Shown here: piece after piece, positions 55,212 through 64,000 of the stretch
Numbering within the stretch: the first letter of the stretch is position 1
How the letters are laid out: the number at the start of each line of letters is the position of its first letter
Source of the DNA: Pollenia angustigena
Lineage: Eukaryota; Arthropoda; Insecta; Diptera; Polleniidae
Assembly (NCBI GenBank): GCA_930367215.1
Contig: OV884056.1
Span: 41,168,308-41,232,307 of the forward strand
DNA: 64,000 bases
Direction of reading: 5' to 3'
The notes under the pieces: model-generated
The model's database searches: none
Seen by the model: the letters and a program-made list of their open reading frames with translations, nothing else
Told to the model about the DNA's origin: nothing
Program-made: the position numbers and the translations under genes

Positions 55212-56520
55212 AATACCATTAAGATATATTTTTCAACGAAACATGTTTTTTAAACAATTTAATTTGTTTTTTTTTTTTACAAAAAAAGATTTTGCTTTTT
55301 TTTTTTTTAAACTAAAAATTTTGTTTTCAAAGAAATTTTTTTGTTTGTTTCTATTTCAACACAAAAACAAAATTCCTTTTGAGAAAAACAGTTATTCTTC
55401 AATCGATATACTCTATACTCCTTTCAAAAAGATTCGCTTCGCATGATATCCTACCTTCAGAAGTATGCCTTCTAGAAGGTATAAACTTCTTTTTGAAAGA
55501 CCTTCTTTAAGAAGGGAGAAAGGAAGTTGTTCAGTTTTATTTACTTTTTACTTTTAGTGACCTTCCCTACTCCCTTCTTTGGTAAGGGAACGAAGTTGTT
55601 ATTAAAGGACGTGTGGAAGGGCTTGCCTCCAATGACAACCTGTGTAAAAAATAAATAAGTATGGAATGCAGCGAAAAGGGCTTGTGACTGCTAAATAAGT
55701 CCTTCTATTAGGTTTCTTTACTCATTCTAGTGACTGCTGAGTACAATCATAGTCTAAAATATACATATTTACACAAAAGGGAACATATTTAAAATTTCAT
55801 TAAGAAGTTTATAAATTTTTTTAACAATTTATTTGTTTGATTGATAGAGGTAAGAAATATATGGATGAAGGGATGAAGAAATAAATGGATGGGAAAAGAT
55901 TTAAACAAACAGCGGTACAGATTAAACAAAAAATAATTACGAAATTTGTTCTACACTTATTTCAAAAGCATTTACAGAGATTTTACAAAAGTTTCGCAAT
56001 CAGATTATTTTTAATAAAATATTTGAATTCTTTGTGAAATTCTTCAAACTTTCTTTTTAATGTTTAACTATTTATAACTACGACTGTATACAATTTATTT
56101 ATATAGAAATTTACTTTCATCACGTGGTTACCCACAATTTATTTAACGAACATTAAAAGTTTTATTCCCTTCAATTTAAATAAAACAAATGAAAATGTTT
56201 TATAAAACATTTTATTCTATGGTTAAAATTTAACTTTGTTTTTTAGCTAAAGTAAAAGAAGAGTTTCAGCGGTATTATTTATATTTAACAAGTGTTTGCA
56301 ATATTAATGTACAAAAAGGTTTTCAACTTTTTTAGTAAAACTTTTAATATTTTGAGGCCAAAAAATAGTTTAAGCACATCAAATACAGAAAGTTAGCTTA
56401 GCACAATAGATATTACTATGCTTTTTCATTGATGTTTCTTTAGAGTCTCGGTTAAAAGCCGTATTGTAAAACTTTCCGATTAAAAATATACATGGGATTT
56501 ATTAGCACCTATAAAAATTT
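55212..56520. other. Unassigned; CTTCTAGAAGG-rich block at 55440-55620
   Basis: A low-complexity T-rich part (55255-55350) gives a spurious 104-codon frame. Bases 55440-55620 contain ATGCCTTCTAGAAGG, GACCTTCTTTAAGAAGG and CCTTCCCTACTCCCTTCTTT, resembling words in the 32993-33411 element. The remainder is AT-rich. Confidence 0.35.
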
Positions 56521-56701
56521 TACCCTAAGAGTAATCGTTGAACAGTCTGTGGAGTGGAGATCCCCCTTATATCTAGTTTTCATAGACTTCGAAAAAGCAT
56601 TTGATAAGCTCGCCCATCACACCATATGGAAGGCATTATAATGCAAAGGCACCCCACCGAAACTTGCTCGCTTATTAGAAGTCTATACAATGGGTCTACA
56701 T

Positions 56702-58502
56702 TAGGGTGTCCCAAAATTTTTTTTTGTCAGAGGCTCAAGCATAATTTGAAAGCTTATAGGGTCCAGTATTTTTGAATTTTTTTTTAGATTTTTAGGAAGA
56801 GGCCTTTTTCCAAACTTGACTCATAACTTTGTCAATAACCACGTTCACTTAATTTTTTGACCGAATATTTCTAAAGAAAATTTCCCAAACTTTATTTCCA
56901 TATGCAAAAACTTTAAGTTCCGGCAATATTTTTGTCTATTACGATTCCACATATTAAGTATTTTTGTAATTTTTTAACAAATTCTGTAAAAAACGGTTTA
57001 TTACTTTTCAAATTTATATGAAAGGTATTAAAACTAGCGACGCGATTTTGAAAACCGATAAGTTCTAAACAATTAAGAAAAACAAAAATTGAATTTTGTC
57101 CTACAGTTTCCGAGTTACACTATTTTTATAGTTTGTACCTTAAAAATTGTGATACTTTTTTTGTTATAATTATTGTATATTTCCATAAATTTTTATAGTT
57201 AGGTTTTAACTGTCATAAACTTCTGACATTAATTGATCTAAATCGTTACAAGCTTTCATGCTATCAATTGGGCTCGCTGGATGATGAAAATTATCTATTC
57301 TTTGAAAATATGCATTTTCCGAAACCAGTTGCAATCTTATTTAGACAAATCAACAGTAGATGCCTTGCTTGAATTTAGTTTATTTATTTTACGAATACAT
57401 ATATATCAAATATTGGTACATCTGCCAGTGCCCTCGATACGCTCCTGAGCCTATTAAAGGAATTGGATAGTTATAAAATTATTAATAAAGCAGTTGCAAA
57501 AGTCTCGCTTAAAACTTTTTTGATGAACGTATCGACACCTAAACTTTGCGCTTAATGACAAAAAAAAACTTGCAGATACTCCATGCAGCGATTATGAAGT
57601 AGCAAATGTAACTTTAACAGAAGAAAACTTTAGAAATAAAGAAATTCAACAAATCATTTCAAAAGCCAGTCTTACTTTTTTTGAAGCTTGCAATATTTCA
57701 ATCGATTTTTGAAAAATAGATCCAGAGAATTGGAAGGCCAACAAATCATTTCAAGAGGCAAAGAAAAAAGTTCAACAATTACAAGTGATTACAATGATGT
57801 GGCAGAACGAGGTGTGGCTTTGGCTAATACTTATATTAATGTCACAACTTCTGAAACTGATTACCAGAATTTATTGCAAGGTATAGAACTACATCGCAAG
57901 AACCTCAATAAATAATTTTTCACAGAGCAAAAGAAAAGTTTTTTTTTTTTTTTGGTTGATTGGGTTAGATTGGTGAACTGGCAAACAGCTTTTAATAACA
58001 TATACTGAGTATAAAGATAAAAACGGGTATAACTCATGATCGGTAAGAACAAATTTAAAAATTGTTTATTCATATTAATTAGAATTAATTTGTCTTTCAA
58101 ACTGCATCACTAGTTTTTTTCGTTTCTATTTAATCTTAAAAAGTTGTAAAGCGTTATTACAAAATTTTTGAAAAAATTAGGAAAAATTGTAAAAAAGGGT
58201 ATCTAAATGAGTAAACTCATCACCAAAACTTATAATTTTTTCACACGGCAATAAAGCTTGGATACTTTTCTTTAAAACTGTTTCCTCAAGAGTGAAGAAA
58301 CTAGTGGTATTAACCAAGTTATGAGTAATGTTAAAAACCGGCCGCAAACTCCGCTTCTTTTATGAAAACTCCATTTGCGCGACCTCTAAACCTATTCTGA
58401 AAATTCTTAAAATAAAATCAAAAATACTTCACCCTACAAGCTTTTAAATTTTAACTGAGCACCTATGAAAATCAGAAAGAATAAAGTTTTTGAGACACCC
58501 TA
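56702..58502 (+). mobile_element. hAT element with perfect 8-bp duplication
   Basis: GTCTACAT at 56694-56701 and 58503-58510 is an exact 8-bp target duplication. The ends TAGGGTGTCCCAAAA and, reverse-complemented, TAGGGTGTCTCAAAA are inverted. Its removal restores the LINE. 1,801 bp, with a transposase C-terminal scrap. Its ends resemble the hAT at 45532 (TAGGGTGGCCC) but are distinct. Confidence 0.85.
57688..57915 (+). pseudogene. Transposase C-terminal scrap in the hAT
   Basis: The frame includes YNDVAERGVALANTYINVTT, then NLLQGIELHRKNLNK. I recall the DVAERGV...HRK pattern as the C-terminal end of a multi-copy insect transposase-like family. Location inside an element with hAT ends supports its being the hAT transposase. 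The upstream catalytic part is riddled with stops. Confidence 0.5.
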
Positions 58503-59472
58503 GTCTACATGTAGAGTACTCCATGAAAACAATCTTGGCAATAAAATAAATGTAAACACCGGGGTATGGCATGGTTGCGTTATGTCACCTCTACTTTTCA
58601 ACATCGTTCTTGATGTGGTGATGAAGACCGCAAGAGAAAACTCCTCTGGAATTCAATGAAGCCTACTCAAGCGGCTAGGTGGACTAGATTACGCTGATGA
58701 CATCTGTATCCTGGCACACACGTACAGCGACATGTCTCGAAAGCTAAGGCTGCTAGAAGCAGCGACAGCGAAAGCAGGACTGAAAATAAACATATCCAAG
58801 ACTAAATCCATGCGTGTGAACACTGACAACAAGCAGCACCTTTAGATGAATGGCACCGTACTCGAGGATATTAACAGCTTCTGCTATCTCGGCAGTATTA
58901 TCAGCAACAATGGAGGATCAAGTGAGGATATAGTAAACCGTATCAACCGTGCCCGGCGGTCCTTTGGCCTCCTGCGTCCTGTATGGAAGGCTTCTCATAT
59001 ATCAACTAGAACGAAAATCAGCTTATTCAACTCCAGTGTAAAGTCAACCCTATTGTATGGATGTAAAACTTGGAATGCTGCTGCGCGCGACATAACTTCA
59101 CTTCAAGTCTTTACCAATAAATGTCTGAGGAGAATTTTGAAAATATTTTGGCCAAATGTGATATCTAATCTCGTCCTATGGACAGTCACAAAACAAGCTC
59201 CTCTGCGCACCGAAATACCAAGACGTAAGTGGAACTGGCTAGGTCACATACTACGAAAACCAGCAGATAACCTAACACGGGCAGCCATTGACTGGAATCC
59301 ACAGGGTACTAGAAGAAGAGGAAGACCCGCCCACACGTGGAGAAGACTGTTGGATTCTGAGGTAGCATCTACAAGAAAATCCTGGAACGAAATTAAACTA
59401 ATAGCTTGTAACAGATCACAATGGAATACATTTGTAATGGTCCTATGCTCCAATTTGGAACGACGGGAGTAA

Positions 59473-59885
59473 ATATATAAAAATTTTAGTCATCTGTTGA
59501 CTAACAATTAGAACTTGTTAAGACTTCTAATATAAAGGCACATGAACGTGGTTACCACTTATACATTATTTTCAAGGGTTGGTAACCTTGTGCAGGAGAA
59601 CAGCTAATGACTATTTTAAGCTTAATAATAATCATTAATGCTGGGATTCAATATTTCACACAATCTTATGATTCATTAACACGAAAATCTGACATAATTC
59701 TATCCGGCATACAACAAAATGTCTGCAAAGTCTGTCCTCAATGATGCACTTTGAGACAAAAAGATGCAAATTCATATGACTGAGCTACCTTGCAAGAAAA
59801 TATAACTCTGAACGCAGAGAATCTATCATCAAAGCACTGACATTTTAACTATTTTCATCATAATTTATTCAAAAATGGTCTTATA
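59473..59885. other. LINE 3' region and unassigned DNA
   Basis: The first part is probably the LINE's 3' untranslated region. GTGGTTACCACTTATACA and GGGTTGGTAACCTTG near 59550-59590 are short imperfect palindromes. No other feature. Confidence 0.35.
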
Positions 59886-59888
59886 TTA

Positions 59889-62064
59889 CACAGTACAACA
59901 CATGATTTCGGGACTCAATTCTGATAATTGGTTATGAAAGTAGACCCAAAAGGAAGAACTTCTGCATCATTAGTTTGGTCATGGTACATCAAATAATAAC
60001 ACAAAAATTAATTTGAAGTTAGTAAGTATCGTATAGGGGAATTTATCACGTTTTAGGCTCTTTTGTTTGTCATAACTCGAGAACCACTAGTCCGAATAAG
60101 CTGAAACAAATTAAAAATTATGAATTACAATTCCTTTAATCTGTTCATACAACGTTTCGCTACATAAGCAACAGTTTCGCAGTTATAAATAAATGTATGA
60201 AGAAAACAAATATTTTTTGCCCAAAAAATTGAAATTTTTCATTTTTAATTCATAAAAAATCCAAAACGGTAAAAAAGTGTAAAGTCCCATTACTTTCACG
60301 TAAAGTCGCAAAACCTATGAACAAAATGAGACATAAATCATTTTAATCGATAAACGCGTTTCGCTTTTATTAACAATTAAGTGAAGGTATGAATTTCGAA
60401 AATTTGCTAGAGATATCCACAAAATTCTTTGGAAAAACATTATGACTTTTTTTATGATTCTCAGAATTAAAAAAAAAAGTAATAAACAAAAGGTTATTTG
60501 ATTTTTATGATTGCGGTAGAAAAGTAATAAGCGGTAATAAATGTGCGTGGACAGTTAAAAGGAAAAAAAGAAAGTGCACTTTTTTAATTATTTGGGTTTT
60601 TCCGTTAGTTACCTGCATGATTTCTTGACAGAAATTGCACCCACATTTATTAGTGCTCATGTTTTGGAACGTTTCGAAAACATATTTCATAAGTACCTGC
60701 CAATAAAATATTGAAATATTTGTAGTATTTATACGTGCTATTTGATCGATTTTTGTCATTTAACAAGAGTCGACAAACGCGAGAAGTACAAGTGAATTTT
60801 TCTCCGGTTTTTAAAAGTGAATAACAAAAATACATATAAAATATGGAAAATAACAAGTGCCCACAATAGGATAATTTTTGTTACGTTTGTGGTCGTATCG
60901 CCCCAAAAAGAGGCAAACTAGATCGAAAAAAATTGATTACTGAGGAATTCAAAACAGCGTATTGTCATTATTTTGATGAAGCAGATTAAAGTGGTGCGAA
61001 TTTTGCGCCGAACACAGTGTGCAAAAATTGTTATAATACCCTTATGATGTGGATATGATGTATTATTTTGAAAAAATCAATGCATCCATGACGTTAAAAT
61101 TATATTTCTTGTATTTCCACCTTGAAACCTTTTTGGCACAATTACCTCAGGAATCGGACGAACAAGGAGAGAGGTTCCACCAGGCGGCAATGCCAATGGA
61201 AAAGCGATTCAAAGGCAACAAATTGGATGCATTGCTTGCGGAGGTTTGTTGGTGGAGTTCTAAAATTATGCAGTTTGAAATTTGTGGACACACTGAACAA
61301 AACATGCCCTTGAATATTACGTCTATCTCGGATGATGATGCAGACTCAGAACATGAATATGAACAACCTACGAAGAAAATAAGGTCATCAGAACCACAAG
61401 CGTCAACTTCAACGAGGATGGATAGTGACAATATTTGAAAATGTTCTAAATTTTGTTTCCATGCATAGATAAGATATAAAAATCGCATATTTCTCTGTGT
61501 AAAAGTAGCTGTAATATGAATCGGAATGTTTATTTTCATGCAAAATAAAGAATCAATAAAAAAGTCATCACTGTTTTTTCCAAAGAATTTTGTGGATATC
61601 TCTAGCAAATTTTTGAAATTCATACCTTTACTTAACTGTGAATAAAAGCGAAACGCGTAGTCGCGTATGCGACTTTACGTGAAAGTAATAGGACTTGACA
61701 CTTTTTTTACCGTTTTGTATTTTTTATAAATTAAAAATAAAAAATTTCAATTTTTTGGGAAAAAATATTTTTTTTCTTCATACATTTATATATTACTGCG
61801 AAACTGTTGCTTATGTAGCGAAACGTTGTATGAACAGATTAAAAGAATTGTAATTCTTAATATTTTTTAATTTGTTTCAGCTTATTCGGACTAGTGGTTC
61901 TCGAGTTATAACAAACAAAAGAGCCTAAAACTTGATAAATTCCCCTATACGATACTTACTAACTTCAAACTAATGATGCAGAAGTTCTTCTTTTTGGGTC
62001 TACTTTCATAACCAATTATCAGAATTGAGTCCCGAATCAATCACCTGAAAAATGTTGTACTGTG
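59889..62064 (+). mobile_element. Long-TIR element of uncertain superfamily
   Basis: The left arm (59889 to about 60450) and right arm (about 61556-62064) are inverted copies over roughly 500 bp, with one indel of about 40 bp (left arm near 59985-60020). They share GGACTCAATTCTGATAATTG, CTCGAGAACCACTAGTCCGA, CGTTTCGCTACATAAGCAAC and TTTGTGGATATCTCTAGCAA-type lines. Outer ends are CACAGTACAACA on both sides, flanked by TTA (59886-59888, 62065-62067). The centre holds a decayed two-part gene. The terminal word begins like Transib ends, but the 3-bp flank and the protein do not fit Transib. Confidence 0.8.
60843..61438 (+). pseudogene. Decayed gene of the long-TIR element
   Basis: The N-terminal part from ATG at 60843 reads MENNKCPQ, a stop, then NFCYVCGRIAPKRGKLDRKK, LITEEFKTAYCHYFDEAD, a stop, and NFAPNTVCKNCYNTLM, forming a C-x2-C ... 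C-x2-C zinc-binding layout. The C-terminal part (61049-61438) reads ASMTLKLYFLYFHLETFLAQ, LPQESDEQGERFHQAAMPME, KRFKGNKLDALLAEVCWWSS, then an acidic Ser/Thr-rich tail. I recall this CYVCG...WAP...C-x2-C start and SDEQGERFHQ end as the two ends of one multi-copy protein family in arthropods and hydrozoans. The long central region is missing, so this is an internally deleted copy. Superfamily not identified. Confidence 0.6.
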
Positions 62065-62067
62065 TTA

Positions 62068-62919
62068 GTTAAATTAACCTTATTTTATTTTCATAAATTG
62101 TTACATGTAAGTAAAATATTATACATTGTTAAATTGTCTGCAAGTAAAAACTTGTATATGAACATATTCTTTTGCAACAACAACAACAACTACAACAAAA
62201 TGTTTTCCAAATAATTTTTATATTTTCATTTTCACTTAAAGTGCCTTCAACAATTAGGACAAAGAACTTTTTTTTTTTTTTTGTAACAGACTTTTTTGTT
62301 TCTGTTAATTCTGCTGCTCCTCTTATTGTCATTTTAATGCATGAATATGTGACAGAGAGTGGAGTTTTTTTTTGTTTTTATGTGAATTTTTGTTTAAAAT
62401 AACCCAATTGGAAATAATTATAATAGTGATATAATGAGAAATTAAAATTTTTTAATAACACAAGGGAGAGTGTATTGAATATATTGAAATAACTTGAAAA
62501 CGGTACACCCTATTCAGTTCAAAAAAAATCTAAATTCGTCAACGATATTATCTTTAAGTCGTGCCTACATTGGTTTTTTATTTACCCAGTAGTTCCAGAG
62601 ATATCGTTGAAGTTTTGAAGACAAAAGAACAATTTTGAAAAAAAAAATAAATTTTTATTGATGTTTTGTAAAAGTTTATAAAAATTAAAAATGCAACAAA
62701 AATCACAGTTTTAATTAAAAAACATTTAGTTTAGCATATTTCGAATCAAATGAGCCTTATTTCATCGTAATCGGCCTACAGCGTTTGATTTTATTCACAA
62801 TTTAATGAGAAAACTAAATAGATAAAAATCGCGATTTCAATACAAAAAAAAACACAAAAAAACGCATATGCTTGGTGCTGTTCTATTTGTGGACTTTTTT
62901 CCTTCACTTACCAGTGAGG
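62068..62919. other. No recognisable feature
   Basis: AT-rich. Small open frames at 62129-62332 and 62172-62402 overlap CAA-repeat and poly(T) low-complexity sequence. Confidence 0.35.
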
Positions 62920-62921
62920 TA

Positions 62922-63191
62922 CCCAGTAAAAACTTCGCCTACAAAATAATGTGTTGAGTAATCAGAAAAACATAAAAGCACTACTTAAAATGCTACTGAA
63001 AGAACCAAAGAATTTTACAAGGGATATCCCAAAATGAAAGCATTTAAAAGTAAGTCATTATTTTTTTGACCTACACACATCCAGAAACAAGTAGTTATAG
63101 AAGATTTTATAGAAGTAGTTATGGAAGAACTACTTAATAATGAGTGAAAGAAGCTATTAATTTTGAAAAAGTAGGCGAAGTTTTTACTGGG
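62922..63191. mobile_element. MITE CCCAGTAAAAACTTCGCCTAC, complete copy
   Basis: The left end CCCAGTAAAAACTTCGCCTA and the right end TAGGCGAAGTTTTTACTGGG are exact inverted copies, flanked by TA on each side (62920-62921, 63192-63193). Length 270 bp, noncoding. Same family as 15301-15677. TA targets suggest mobilisation by a Tc1/mariner-type enzyme. Confidence 0.8.
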
Positions 63192-63193
63192 TA

Positions 63194-63330
63194 CCTTCAC
63201 AAAACGAAACGCGTTCATCGATTTTACTGATCTATATCTCATTTGGTTCATAGGGTATGTGACTCTACGTAAAAGTAATAAGACTTTAACTTTTTCCCGT
63301 TTTGGATTTTTCATGATTTTTTAACATACA
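63194..63330. repeat. Fragment of the long-TIR family arm
   Basis: AAACGAAACGCGTTCATCGA, then GTGACTCTACGTAAAAGTAA and CCGTTTTGGATTTTTCATGA, correspond to part of the right arm at about 61650-61735. This shows the long-TIR family has other copies nearby. Confidence 0.6.
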
Positions 63331-63664
63331 AAATTTGCAATTTATTTATTTTACTTAATCAACCATAACTTAACCATTTTTTGGCGATTCTATTTATTTT
63401 TTTTTTATATTTAATTGTTTTTCAAAGCTTAAAAATAAAAATTTTGAAAATCGCTTAATGAAGAGTACAGCTGTTATTTGTTAAACTTTTAATTTTTGGC
63501 AAAAAGTCTTAAATACGATTAGTACCAGTTACTTTAAAATGCGATCTGATGAACAAAAACGGATACTAGATTTAAAATAAGCGACCTAAAATAAGTAAAA
63601 AAAAAAAATTGCATCAAACTTCCAATTAACACAAATAAAAGTTACATTTTGTTCCCTTATGTAA
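63331..63664. other. No recognisable feature
   Basis: AT-rich, nothing supported. Confidence 0.35.
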
Positions 63665-63667
63665 TTA

Positions 63668-63983
63668 AGCGGCCCATACACGTGCAATATTATTGTATAC
63701 GATATTCATATTATTATTTCCATTTTGTCCTTTATTATGCAATAAGTCGCACAATGGTATCATTTACTCAATAAAAGGACGAACATAACCTATAGGAATA
63801 ACATAAACTGCATTTTACAATGTTGCTAACACATTTCACTTTCTTTTCGTTGTGCAATAAAAATCAAAAGTCTTTTAATTGTTGCCAGTATATTATGTCA
63901 CCTTCGAATATCACATACACATTGGCGATATAATTGTACAATACGTAAAATTGAACAACTTTATTGTAAGTGTATAAGCCGCT
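63668..63983. mobile_element. MITE AGCGGC with TTA flanks
   Basis: The left end AGCGGCCCATACACGTGCAA and the reverse-complemented right end AGCGGCTTATACACTTACAA are inverted. TTA is present at 63665-63667 and 63984-63986. A 3-bp TTA target suits the PIF/Harbinger group. Noncoding, 316 bp. Confidence 0.65.
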
Positions 63984-64000
63984 TTAGACCAGAGAACGGC

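Larger units (their letters stand above)
56521..59472 (+). pseudogene. LINE reverse transcriptase split by a hAT
   Basis: Before the insertion: EWRSPLYLVFIDFEKAFDKL (motif A) near 56560. After it: VWHGCVMSPLLFNIVLDVVM, LGGLDYADDICILAHTYSDM (catalytic YADD near 58690), AKAGLKINISKTKSM, INSFCYLGSIISNNGGSSED, NSSVKSTLLYGCKTWNA, NKCLRRILKIFWPNVISN, RRKWNWLGHILRKPADNL, AAIDWNPQGTRRRGRPAHTW. The last 208 codons (58846-59472) form an open frame. The order and the WNPQGxRxRGRP tail are typical of RTE-like LINE ORF2 proteins common in insects; the clade is my inference. Stops (for example before MNGTVLED) and a hAT at 56702-58502 destroy it, and the N-terminal endonuclease is missing. Confidence 0.8.

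Noticed and set aside
55132..55446. 104-codon plus-strand open frame
   Set aside because: Built from T-rich low-complexity sequence giving runs of Phe and Lys; no domain and no start context.
61147..61623. 158-codon minus-strand open frame
   Set aside because: Antisense to the decayed gene and right arm of the long-TIR element.
59889..62064. Assigning the long-TIR element to Transib because of CACAGTA ends
   Set aside because: Flanking repeat is 3 bp (TTA), and the encoded peptides do not resemble Transib transposase.

Overview
This AT-rich window looks like nuclear DNA from a higher fly (Diptera: Brachycera, most likely a calyptrate such as a blow fly or house fly). The grounds are inference: the mix of Jockey-clade LINEs, Penelope, Transib, mariner and Helitron remnants, and a dispersed repeat opening AAACAAGTAAGAAAGTATAG, which I associate with calyptrate genomes. 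I found no convincing host gene, rRNA, tRNA gene or CRISPR array. Almost everything that can be explained is transposon-derived, often nested two or three deep.

Left part (1-14 kb): an internally deleted Transib (RAG1-related) element at 407-2056 interrupts an older repeat whose uninterrupted relative lies at 46946-47420. A hAT element (3600-6191) carries a nested dispersed repeat. A broken Jockey-like LINE with a Tc1/mariner insertion follows. A 4,635-bp block (4459-9093) spanning part of the hAT and most of the LINE is repeated head-to-tail at 9096-13730; I noticed only one base difference.

Middle (14-38 kb): another dispersed repeat copy contains a mariner-family transposase that is itself split by a MITE and an inverted duplication. 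Next come small hairpin or TIR elements, a LINE 3' fragment, tRNA-like SINEs, several tandem arrays, a Foldback/MULE-like element with 9-bp target duplications (24067-25070), Helitrons (26684-27374 and 36300-37631), and a TIR element with a decayed transposase-like C-terminus (29463-32016).

Right part (38-64 kb): the best preserved element is a Jockey-clade LINE (38656-42325) whose ORF1 and ORF2 overlap as TAATG. It is followed by a Helitron helicase remnant, a nested hAT (45532-48546), a Penelope-like element with inverted termini and hammerhead-like motifs (50889-53154), a LINE split by a hAT with perfect 8-bp target duplications (56702-58502), and an element with about 500-bp terminal inverted repeats (59889-62064) holding a decayed gene of a family I cannot name.

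All element limits were read by eye from repeats and flanking duplications. No database was searched, and superfamily names rest on motif recognition.
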